Positions 1 to 5,863 of a DNA stretch of 7,183 nt are shown one piece after another. The number at the start of each line of letters is the position of its first letter. Within the stretch, counting starts at the first letter, position 1. Source of the stretch: JAHEEL01 sp964195515 (GTDB lineage Bacteria; Actinomycetota; Acidimicrobiia; Spongiisociales; UBA5794); the NCBI GenBank assembly GCA_964195515.1, contig CAXMQO010000068.1:1-7183 (forward strand), in the 5' to 3' direction. The translations under genes were made by a program, and so were the position numbers. The notes under the pieces are model-generated. The model was not told the origin of the DNA. It was given only the letters and a program-made list of their open reading frames with translations, and did no database searches.

Positions 1-411
1 CCCCGGAATGATCCCGAGCAGGATCTCGGGCTGACCGACGCGCGCGTCGTCGGCGAGGTAACGGAAGTCTGCTCCCATCGCCAGTTCCAGGCCCCCGCCG
101 AGGGCGAAGCCGTTGACGGCTGCGATCGTCGGCTTCTCCAGGTCCTCGAGGCGCTTGACGACGGACGAGAGGTCACCGGCGAGATCGGCCTCCCCGTCCC
201 CCTCGAACGCGGCCTGGAACCCGATGATGTCGGCTCCCGCCGCAAAGTGGGGGCTGCCGGTGATCACGACCGCGCGCACGTCGGAGGCGGTCGCCTTCTC
301 CAGGGCTGCGCCGATGTCGGCGATGAGTTCGGCGTTGAGAGCATTGACGGGCGGCCGGTTCAGGGTGATCCTGGCTACCGCATCCGAGACGGTGTACTCG
401 ACGAGATCCAC
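1..411 (-). CDS. Enoyl-CoA hydratase/isomerase (crotonase family), 3' end missing
   Basis: The first 137 residues of a crotonase-family protein; the rest lies beyond the left edge. These enzymes add water across the double bond of trans-2-enoyl-CoA in fatty-acid or branched-chain acyl-CoA breakdown, in the cytoplasm. Visible signatures are LNRPPVNALN (residues 17-26), the oxyanion-hole segment FAAGADI (56-62), NGFALGGGLELA (100-111) and GQPEILLGIIPG at the edge. Both glutamates that act in true hydratases appear present, Glu109 in LELA and Glu129 in QPEI, 20 residues apart as in rat Glu144/Glu164. This favours a hydratase over a non-hydrating relative. The GTG start is chosen because GGAGGG (418-423, complement) lies six bases upstream and the translation then begins MDLVEYTVSD, a normal crotonase N-terminus. 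It starts 33 bases after the MeaB-type gene, so the two are probably co-transcribed. The exact acyl-CoA substrate cannot be read from the sequence. Confidence 0.9.
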   Translation of the reverse strand, partial: MDLVEYTVSDAVARITLNRPPVNALNAELIADIGAALEKATASDVRAVVITGSPHFAAGADIIGFQAAFEGDGEADLAGDLSSVVKRLEDLEKPTIAAVNGFALGGGLELAMGADFRYLADDARVGQPEILLGIIPG

Positions 412-444
412 GACGATCCCTCCATAGCTCGCGTGGGATGCAGG

Positions 445-1359
445 CTACAAGGAGTCGACGATGGCCCCGGCTGCCGACCACGGATCAATCTCTCGGGCGA
501 CGACGCGGTTGACCAACTCGACACCGCCGGAATCGAGTGAGGCGCGTCTGCGCAACCCGGCTCGGACTGCGGATTCGATCTCTTGAGCGGCGCGTTCCCT
601 CCTGCGGATCTCTCGTCCTCCGGTCTCGGTGAGGTGGCGCCGGTGGTCGACGACCGCGGCCCACAGGTCGTCGAGTCCCGTTCCATCCGTAGCGACGGTC
701 GTCACGATCGGAGGCCGCCATGCACGTTCCGGTCCGGCATCGAGCATGCGGAGCAGTTCGGTCACCGTCTCGTCGACGTCCGGTCGGTCTGCTTTGTTGA
801 CAACGAACACGTCACCAATCTCGAGGAGGCCTGCCTTGGCCGCCTGGATCGAATCGCCCCATCCCGGGTTGACGGCGACGAGCACCGTGTCGGCGGACGA
901 GGCGACGTCGATCTCGGCCTGACCGACGCCGACGGTCTCGATCAGCACCTCAGCGAAGCCGATCCCGTCGAGAAGGGCGACGACACGCGGAGTGGAGTCG
1001 GCGAGGCCGCCGAGATGCCCGCGGTTCGCCATCGAACGGATGTAGATGCGCGAGTCGTCGGTATGGCGCTGCATGCGGATCCGGTCTCCGAGGACCGCGC
1101 CCCCGCTGAAGGCGCTCGAAGGGTCAACGGCCACGACTGCGACGTTCCCCCGATCGGCGGCGAATCCGACAAGTCCGTCGACAAGCGTCGACTTCCCTGC
1201 GCCGGGTGCACCCGTGACACCGGTCACCCATGCTGCACCGCCGCTCGGGTAGAGCGCGGCGAGAGCCTCTCTTCCATCTGCGGTGTCGTCCTCGACGCGA
1301 CTCACCAGACGGCCCAGAGCACGGCGGTCGCCGGATTTGGCAAGGTCGATGAGTGTCAC
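445..1359 (-). CDS. meaB: MeaB/ArgK-type GTPase (methylmalonyl-CoA mutase-associated chaperone)
   Basis: A P-loop GTPase of about 304 residues in the G3E/MeaB family. Characterised members bind adenosylcobalamin-dependent methylmalonyl-CoA mutase, gate cofactor loading and protect the enzyme from inactivation. With the GTG start at 1359, the Walker A motif GAPGAGKST is at 50-58. VDPSSAFSGGAVLGDRIRMQ (78-97) contains the metal/switch region, then IRSMANRGHLGG (107-118), ETVGVGQAEID (141-151), PGWGDSIQAAKAGLLEIGDV (165-184) and the guanine-specificity motif NKAD (188-191). The C-terminal basic helical arm ends DPWSAAGAIVDSL, and length is normal for the family. The frame is open upstream to 1434, but those 25 residues do not look like the family. 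VTLIDLAKSGDRRALGRLV is the expected beginning, so the internal GTG is preferred although it lacks a good ribosome binding site. The enoyl-CoA hydratase follows after 33 bases. No mutase subunit is in view. The older name ArgK (transport-related kinase) is considered a misnomer. Confidence 0.9.
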   Translation of the reverse strand: MTLIDLAKSGDRRALGRLVSRVEDDTADGREALAALYPSGGAAWVTGVTGAPGAGKSTLVDGLVGFAADRGNVAVVAVDPSSAFSGGAVLGDRIRMQRHTDDSRIYIRSMANRGHLGGLADSTPRVVALLDGIGFAEVLIETVGVGQAEIDVASSADTVLVAVNPGWGDSIQAAKAGLLEIGDVFVVNKADRPDVDETVTELLRMLDAGPERAWRPPIVTTVATDGTGLDDLWAAVVDHRRHLTETGGREIRRRERAAQEIESAVRAGLRRRASLDSGGVELVNRVVAREIDPWSAAGAIVDSL

Positions 1360-1365
1360 GCCGCC

Positions 1366-1371
1366 AGGATA
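1366..1371 (-). promoter_or_regulatory. Possible -10 element for a leaderless meaB transcript
   Basis: On the minus strand TATCCT matches the actinobacterial TAnnnT -10 pattern and ends six bases before the proposed GTG start, which would put the transcription start at or beside the start codon. No good Shine-Dalgarno sequence precedes the GTG, consistent with leaderless translation. I see no convincing -35 hexamer, and a six-base match is weak on its own. The 130-base gap before this gene leaves room for a separate promoter. Confidence 0.22.
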
Positions 1372-1489
1372 CGGCGATTGTGGACCGCGACGGTGCCTGT
1401 GAACGATGAGGTCCCGGCTACCGACCACCAGCAAGGGCCCGTGCAGTGCGAGTCGGCGGGATACGGACTACGGACGGCGAAGCCGGCTC

Positions 1490-1792
1490 TCAGATGGCCT
1501 CTACGGTCGTGACACCGGGGACACGATCGCGTACGATCCGTTCGATGCCGGCCGTGAGCGTCATCGTGGAGAGCGGACAGCCACCGCACGCACCGACGAG
1601 TTGGAGTGTGACCTTGCCATTCGAGGCGCCGAGCAGCACGAGGTCTCCGCCGTCGGCCTGTAGCGCCGGCCGGATGTACTCCAGCGTCGATTCGAGCAGC
1701 GACAGATCGATCTCTCCCGCCGCGTCGAATCCGGTGTCGGATTGGTCCGTCGGAGAGGCAATCTCGATGACGTTCTCTTGTTCACCAGCCAT
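1490..1792 (-). CDS. NifU C-terminal-domain (NFU) iron-sulfur cluster protein
   Basis: A small cytoplasmic protein of about 100 residues, nearly all of it one NifU-like domain. Family members carry or transfer [4Fe-4S] clusters to client enzymes. An acidic, probably flexible N-terminus of some 27 residues is followed by LESTLEYIRPALQADGGDLV, then GKVTLQLVGACGGCPLSTMT, which holds the cluster-binding CxxC (Cys69 and Cys72 with the ATG start), and GIERIVRDRVPGVTTVEAI at the end. Length fits a stand-alone NFU protein; the N-terminal scaffold domain of full NifU is absent. Start choice is uncertain. ATG at 1792 is used here, but an in-frame GTG at 1798 lies seven bases from a G-rich tract (1806-1811, complement) that could act as a ribosome binding site, adding only Met-Val. 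It sits 63 bases after murA in the same direction. No suf or isc genes are in view, so the clients are unknown. Confidence 0.88.
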   Translation of the reverse strand: MAGEQENVIEIASPTDQSDTGFDAAGEIDLSLLESTLEYIRPALQADGGDLVLLGASNGKVTLQLVGACGGCPLSTMTLTAGIERIVRDRVPGVTTVEAI

Positions 1793-1855
1793 GACCACAA
1801 GCTAACCCCCCAAAGCGCGCTACCGGGACGCTTCTCTGCGGTGGGGCGGTGGGCC

Positions 1856-3118
1856 TCAGATCCGGTCGATGGTGGCGCCGAGAGCGGTCAGTTTCTCGAC
1901 GAAACCGTCGTAGCCACGGTCGGCGTGCTGGGCGCCAACGACCGTCGTCGTCCCGTCCGCGCGAAGACCGGCAATCGTAAGCGCCGCGGCGGCCCGGATG
2001 TCACAACCATCAATTTCGCAGCCGCTCAGTTCGTCTACGCCCCGGATCACGATGTGCTGGCCGTCGGTGTGGATGTCGGCTCCCATCCGGTTCAACTCAC
2101 CGATGTACCGGAAGCGGGCGTCGTACACGTTCTCGGTCGCGATCGACGTGCCGTCGGCCACGGACAGCAGGGCCACCATCTGGGGATGCATGTCGGTGTG
2201 ATAGCCGGGGAACGGAAGCGTCGCGAAATCGATCGGACCGGGACGATCGGGTCCTTCGACCGTGATCCAATCATCACCCGACGTGACGACCGTGCCAGCA
2301 GCAGCGAGCTTGGTCATCTCCATGCGCAAGTGCCCGGGGACGCAGTCGAGAATCGTGACGTGGCCGCGAGTCATCGCTCCCGCCACGGCGTAGGTACCGG
2401 CCTCCAGGCGATCGGGGACGACGCGATGGTCGGCAGGGTGCAACTCCTGAACGCCGTGGATCAGGATCGTGGACGTTCCTGCGCCGTCGATCCTGGCTCC
2501 CATTGCCGTCAAGTAGGTCGCGAGGTCCGCCAGTTCGGGTTCGCGGGCAGCGTTCCCAATCGTGGTCGTGCCCTCGGCCATGACGGAAGCGAGCAGGACG
2601 TTCTCGGTGGCGCCCACCGAAGGGAATTCGAGGTAGACCTCGGCACCGTGGAGACCGTCCGGCGCCGTGGCTCGAAGAACGCCGTGCCGGAGTTCGAAGA
2701 CCGCACCGAGATTCTCAAGCCCACCGAGATGGAGGTCGATCGGCCGTGACCCGAAGTCGTCGCCACCCGGCAGAGCAACCCTGGCCTCTCCGGTTCGGGC
2801 GAGGAGCGTGCCGAGGATCAGTATCGATGCTCGCATCTGCCGGACAAGATCGAGTGGAGCCTCCGGATTCGGAACCTCGGGTACTTCGATCTCGAGCGTC
2901 GTGCCGTCTCGCTCGCAGGTCGCTCCGACGTGTCGCAGCACGTTGCCCATGATCTCGACGTCGAGGATGCGCGGAACGTTCGAGAGGTGGTGGGTTCCTG
3001 GAGCAAGCAATGTTGCCACCATGTGCTTGAGCGCAGCATTCTTCGCACCAAGAACGGCAACCTCGCCCTCGAGACGAACGCCGCCGACAACTCGAAGCGA
3101 TTCGATGGGGGATGGCAT
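1856..3118 (-). CDS. murA: UDP-N-acetylglucosamine 1-carboxyvinyltransferase (MurA), Asp-type
   Basis: Catalyses the first committed step of peptidoglycan synthesis: transfer of enolpyruvate from PEP to UDP-GlcNAc in the cytoplasm. At 420 residues it is full length. Recognisable sites are GAKNAALK with Lys26 (E. coli Lys22), QMRASI with Arg96 (Arg91), LPGGDDFGSRPIDLH (116-130), NAAREPELADLA (189-200), Asp309 in YHTDMHPQ (E. coli Asp305) and Arg401 in DRGYDGF (Arg397). The loop residue that is Cys115 in E. coli is Asp120 here. Aspartate at this site is known from Mycobacterium, Chlamydia and Borrelia; it keeps activity but prevents covalent inactivation by fosfomycin. The ATG start lacks a Shine-Dalgarno sequence, but MPSPIESLRVVGG is a normal MurA beginning. 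It is transcribed away from rpiB, across a repeat-bearing intergenic region. The EPSP synthase AroA is a homologue, but the residues above identify MurA. Confidence 0.97.
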   Translation of the reverse strand: MPSPIESLRVVGGVRLEGEVAVLGAKNAALKHMVATLLAPGTHHLSNVPRILDVEIMGNVLRHVGATCERDGTTLEIEVPEVPNPEAPLDLVRQMRASILILGTLLARTGEARVALPGGDDFGSRPIDLHLGGLENLGAVFELRHGVLRATAPDGLHGAEVYLEFPSVGATENVLLASVMAEGTTTIGNAAREPELADLATYLTAMGARIDGAGTSTILIHGVQELHPADHRVVPDRLEAGTYAVAGAMTRGHVTILDCVPGHLRMEMTKLAAAGTVVTSGDDWITVEGPDRPGPIDFATLPFPGYHTDMHPQMVALLSVADGTSIATENVYDARFRYIGELNRMGADIHTDGQHIVIRGVDELSGCEIDGCDIRAAAALTIAGLRADGTTTVVGAQHADRGYDGFVEKLTALGATIDRI

Positions 3119-3125
3119 AGGCCGA

Positions 3126-3131
3126 ACACTA
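3126..3131 (-). promoter_or_regulatory. Possible -10 element for a leaderless murA transcript
   Basis: On the minus strand TAGTGT fits the TAnnnT -10 pattern and lies seven bases before the murA ATG, which would place transcription initiation at the start codon. The absence of a ribosome binding site for murA agrees with this. The -35 position would fall next to or inside the inverted copy of the octamer repeat, and no standard -35 hexamer is seen there. This is a pattern match only. Confidence 0.25.
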
Positions 3132-3137
3132 GGGGTC

Positions 3138-3208
3138 GAGTAGATCAGTAGAGCAGTGACAAGTAGAGCAATACTGATCTACTGATCTACTGATCTACTG
3201 ATCTACTC
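3138..3208. repeat. Octamer tandem array with inverted copy in the murA-rpiB divergent intergenic region
   Basis: Positions 3173-3206 are 4.25 perfect tandem copies of the octamer ACTGATCT. An inverted copy lies at 3138-3152, and its 15 bases are exactly complementary to 3194-3208 (arm sequence GAGTAGATCAGTAGA). Because the tandem copies are identical, the inverted arm can also pair closer in: 3140-3150 with 3172-3182 gives 11 base pairs around a 21-base loop. The region between the arms holds a 9-base direct repeat, AGTAGAGCA, at 3147-3155 and 3162-3170. The array is markedly AT-richer than the surroundings and contains five GATC sites. It fills about half of the 131 bases between murA and rpiB, where promoters or operators for both genes should lie. 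It may be a simple-sequence expansion, a clustered binding site, or both. Confidence 0.9.
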
Positions 3209-3217
3209 CCTGTCCGC

Positions 3218-3223
3218 TACCCT
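3218..3223 (+). promoter_or_regulatory. Possible -10 element for rpiB
   Basis: TACCCT fits the TAnnnT pattern and lies 26 bases before the rpiB GTG. This would leave a short leader that contains the AAGGGG ribosome binding site. The corresponding -35 position, around 3195-3200, falls inside the octamer array, so the array could replace or overlap the -35 contact. No consensus -35 is present. Weak evidence. Confidence 0.2.
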
Positions 3224-3238
3224 CCCAACGCATCAACC

Positions 3239-3244
3239 AAGGGG
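3239..3244 (+). promoter_or_regulatory. Ribosome binding site of rpiB
   Basis: AAGGGG lies five bases before the GTG at 3250 and decides the start, since translation from this GTG gives MRVAMGTDHGG, the conserved RpiB N-terminus. Confidence 0.6.
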
Positions 3245-3249
3245 CAACC

Positions 3250-3699
3250 GTGCGCGTCGCAATGGGAACCGATCACGGGGGGTACGCCCTCAAGGAGGAC
3301 CTCAAGGCTCGCCTTGTCGCCGCAGGACACGACGTGCTCGATTTCGGCACCGACTCCGACGCGTCGACCGACTACCCCGATTTCGTTGCGCCCGCGGCTC
3401 GTGCCGTCGCCACCGGTGAGGCCGATCGCGGCATCGTGTTGTGTGGTTCCGGTGCCGGTGCGTCGATCGCAGCAGGGAAGATCACCGGTGTCCGCGCAGC
3501 AACTGTCCATGACGTCTACACCGCGCACCAGGCCGTCGAGCATGACGGCCTCAACGTGCTCGCACTCGGCGGTCGGGTCGTTGGTGTCGAACTTGCCTGG
3601 GAGATCGTGGAGGCGTTCCTCGGGACCGAGTTCACGGGTGATGAACGGCACGTCCGACGCCTAGCGAAGGTCGACGAACTCGATCGTCGCCGGAGCTGA
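3250..3699 (+). CDS. rpiB: Ribose-5-phosphate isomerase B (RpiB/LacA/LacB family)
   Basis: Interconverts ribose 5-phosphate and ribulose 5-phosphate in the non-oxidative pentose-phosphate pathway, supplying nucleotide precursors; cytoplasmic. The 149 residues match the family length. Motifs are GTDHGGYALK (6-15), TDYPDF (40-45), GIVLCGSGAGASIAAGK (61-77), VHDVYTAHQAVEHDGLNVLA (86-105) with His98 at the usual catalytic-histidine position, GGRVVG (107-112) and the C-terminal RHVRRLAKV that contributes phosphate-binding arginines. Cys65 occupies the place of the E. coli catalytic Cys66. Mycobacterial enzymes lack this cysteine and use a glutamate a few residues later, so this is the Cys-type. 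The GTG start has a good AAGGGG site. It is divergent from murA, and ppk1 follows after 70 bases on the same strand. LacA/LacB subunits of galactose-6-phosphate isomerase are related, but a lone gene outside a lac cluster favours RpiB. Confidence 0.93.
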   Translation: MRVAMGTDHGGYALKEDLKARLVAAGHDVLDFGTDSDASTDYPDFVAPAARAVATGEADRGIVLCGSGAGASIAAGKITGVRAATVHDVYTAHQAVEHDGLNVLALGGRVVGVELAWEIVEAFLGTEFTGDERHVRRLAKVDELDRRRS

Positions 3700-3769
3700 T
3701 CCGGGTCCGGAGTCGAACGCTCCCGAGAGGCCTCCGTTAACATGGCCGCCATCCCGATCGACTGGAATC

Positions 3770-5863
3770 ATGGATCCAACAAACGGAACTTCGTACGTCA
3801 ATCGTGAGCTTTCGCTCCTCGAGTTTCAGCAGCGCGTCTTCGCTCTCGCCACGACGCCGGATCGCCCGTTGCTCGAGCGGGTCAAGTTCGCCGCGATCGT
3901 GTCGTCGAACCTGGATGAGTTCCATCAGGTGCGCGTCGCCGGTCTCCTCGAGCAGGCAGCCGACGGGGTCACGAAATCGGGTCCGGACGGCCTGACACCC
4001 CGGCAGCAACTCGTGGCGATCCGAGAGCGGGTCATCGAACTCAACAGTGAGATCGATCACCTCTTCACCGATGACCTTCGCCCGGCCCTGGCCGCCGAGG
4101 GGATCGAGTTCGCCGTCTACGACACGCTGGGACCAGAGGATCGCCAGGTCCTCGACACCGTGTTCGAGGAGGAGATCTTCCCGGTGTTGACGCCCCTCGC
4201 CGTCGATCCAACCCACCCCTTCCCGTTCATCTCCGACCTTTCGCTCAATCTGGCAGTCCTCCTCGAGGATGGCGACACCGGGAGCCAACAATTCGCGCGG
4301 GTGAAGATCCCGCCGAATGTGTCTCGTTTGATCCCCCTTCGAGACGGGCTCCGTTTCGTCCCCATCGAGCAGATCGTGAACAACCACCTGGGCCGACTCT
4401 TCGGTGGTCTCGACATCGTCGGCTCAACGACGTTCCGGGTTACCCGTAGCGCAGACATGGCTGTCGAGGAAGAGGAAGCCGATGATCTTCTCGAGGCGAT
4501 GGAAAGCGTGCTCCGCTACCGGCATCGTGCAGCCCGTGCGGTCCGTCTCGAGGTTGAAGCCGGCATCGAAGACAACGTCCTCGCACTGCTGCTTCAGGGT
4601 CTGCAACTGACGCACGCCGAGGTCTACACACGAGACGCGCCCCTCGGCCTCTCCGGCTTGTGGAGTGTTTACGGCCTCGACCGTCCCGAGTTGAAGGATC
4701 CGTCGTGGACGCCGACCACACAACCGAGGCTCGCCGAGTCGAGCGGAACGACCGTCGACTTCTTCACGGAGCTGCGGAAGGCTGACATCCTCGTCCACTT
4801 CCCGTACGAGTCGTTCGCGACGTCGACTGCCGCGTTCCTCGCTCAGGCCGCCGGCGATCCCGATGTCCTCGCTATCAAGCAGACGCTCTATCGCACGTCG
4901 ATCCCGGATGACCCGGCGATCGGCGGTGAAGAGGCCGTCGTACGGACGCTGATCGAGGCTGCGGAGGCCGACAAGCAGGTGGTGGTGCTCGTCGAGTTGA
5001 AGGCTCGGTTCGACGAGGCTGCGAACATCAACTGGGCAAAGATGCTCGAATCTGCCGGCGTGCACGTTGTCTACGGCGTGCAAGGACTCAAGACCCACAC
5101 CAAGACACTGCTCGTGGTGCGACGGGAGAACGACGGCATCCGCCGCTACTCACACGTGGGGACCGGGAACTTCAATCCGAACACGGCCCGGATCTATGAG
5201 GACATCGGTCTGTACACAGCAGACGAGGACATCGGCGCCGACCTGTCGGAGTTGTTCAATCACCTCACCGGTTACGCCCGACCCGCCTCCTACCGGAAGC
5301 TCATCATCGCTCCCAATTTCCTCCGAGCCAAGATCGTCGAACGCATCCGAGAACAGGCGAACCTCGGTGCAGACGGACACATCCTGATGAAGGCGAATCA
5401 CATCGTCGATACCGAGATCATCGACGAGTTGTACGCCGCATCCGGCAAGGGCTGCCGCATCGAACTGATCGTTCGTGGCAACTGCTCGGTGCGTGCCGGG
5501 GTTCCGGGCCTCTCGGAGACGATCACGCTTCGCTCGATCGTTGGGCGATTCCTCGAGCACTCCCGAATCTACCGCTTCGGCGCACCCGGTTCGACGGCCG
5601 TCTACTACATCGGTTCGGCCGACATGATGCAGCGAAATCTCAACAATCGGGTCGAGGCGCTGGTCCCGGTGACCGATCCCCGGCTGAAGTACCGAATCGA
5701 GGAGATTCTCGAGGTAGAGATGGCTGACGACGTGCTCGCATGGACGGCGGCACCCGACGGGAGTTGGTCGAAGGTAGCGTCAGAGATCGGCATCGACACG
5801 CACCAACGCCTCCTCGACCTGGCTACCGACCGCGCTCGGGGAGAGGCGCCGCACCCGTCATGA
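3770..5863 (+). CDS. ppk1: Polyphosphate kinase 1 (PPK1)
   Basis: Reversibly transfers the terminal phosphate of ATP onto inorganic polyphosphate through a phosphohistidine intermediate, building phosphate/energy stores. The 697 residues are full length. The N-terminal domain begins NRELSLLEFQQRV (11-23) with SNLDEF (46-51). Two phospholipase-D-like catalytic domains follow: TLYR (372-375), VELKARFDEAANINWAK (408-424), GLKTHTK (439-445), YSHVGTGNFN (460-469), LVRGNCS (567-573), LEHSRIYRF (595-603) and GSADMMQRNLNNRVEALVPV (615-634). His462 corresponds to the phosphorylated His435 of E. coli, His597 to His592, and Arg375 and Arg413 to Arg375 and Arg405. About eight residues are added between Arg375 and Arg413 (roughly 377-388, IPDDPAIGGEEA). 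The ATG at 3770 is the only plausible start, but its ribosome binding site is poor. The stop overlaps the start of the MutT1-like gene, as expected for a coupled pair; ppk next to mutT1 is also seen in mycobacteria. Confidence 0.97.
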   Translation: MDPTNGTSYVNRELSLLEFQQRVFALATTPDRPLLERVKFAAIVSSNLDEFHQVRVAGLLEQAADGVTKSGPDGLTPRQQLVAIRERVIELNSEIDHLFTDDLRPALAAEGIEFAVYDTLGPEDRQVLDTVFEEEIFPVLTPLAVDPTHPFPFISDLSLNLAVLLEDGDTGSQQFARVKIPPNVSRLIPLRDGLRFVPIEQIVNNHLGRLFGGLDIVGSTTFRVTRSADMAVEEEEADDLLEAMESVLRYRHRAARAVRLEVEAGIEDNVLALLLQGLQLTHAEVYTRDAPLGLSGLWSVYGLDRPELKDPSWTPTTQPRLAESSGTTVDFFTELRKADILVHFPYESFATSTAAFLAQAAGDPDVLAIKQTLYRTSIPDDPAIGGEEAVVRTLIEAAEADKQVVVLVELKARFDEAANINWAKMLESAGVHVVYGVQGLKTHTKTLLVVRRENDGIRRYSHVGTGNFNPNTARIYEDIGLYTADEDIGADLSELFNHLTGYARPASYRKLIIAPNFLRAKIVERIREQANLGADGHILMKANHIVDTEIIDELYAASGKGCRIELIVRGNCSVRAGVPGLSETITLRSIVGRFLEHSRIYRFGAPGSTAVYYIGSADMMQRNLNNRVEALVPVTDPRLKYRIEEILEVEMADDVLAWTAAPDGSWSKVASEIGIDTHQRLLDLATDRARGEAPHPS

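Noticed and set aside
583..1512. Long plus-strand open frame of 309 codons
   Set aside because: It lies antisense to the MeaB-type GTPase, whose motifs are unmistakable. The translation has no recognisable domain and is typical of the opposite-strand frames that stay open in GC-rich DNA.
1742..2749. Plus-strand open frame of 335 codons
   Set aside because: Antisense to murA, Arg/Asp/Gly-rich with no family resemblance; a codon-bias shadow.
3138..3208. CRISPR-like array
   Set aside because: The repeats are contiguous octamers without spacers and no cas gene is nearby.
3700..3769. Terminator or strong promoter between rpiB and ppk1
   Set aside because: Only a short GAGGCCTC palindrome and an isolated TAACAT are seen, with no stem plus T-tract and no -35 partner, so neither can be supported.
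3737..5098. Two minus-strand open frames of 216 and 224 codons
   Set aside because: Both are antisense to ppk1, which is intact and full length; no recognisable domains.
5740..5859. In-frame N-terminal extension of the MutT1-like protein
   Set aside because: It is an out-of-frame reading of ppk1, rich in Arg and Pro, and the Nudix fold begins after the ATG at 5860, which shows the usual ATGA overlap.
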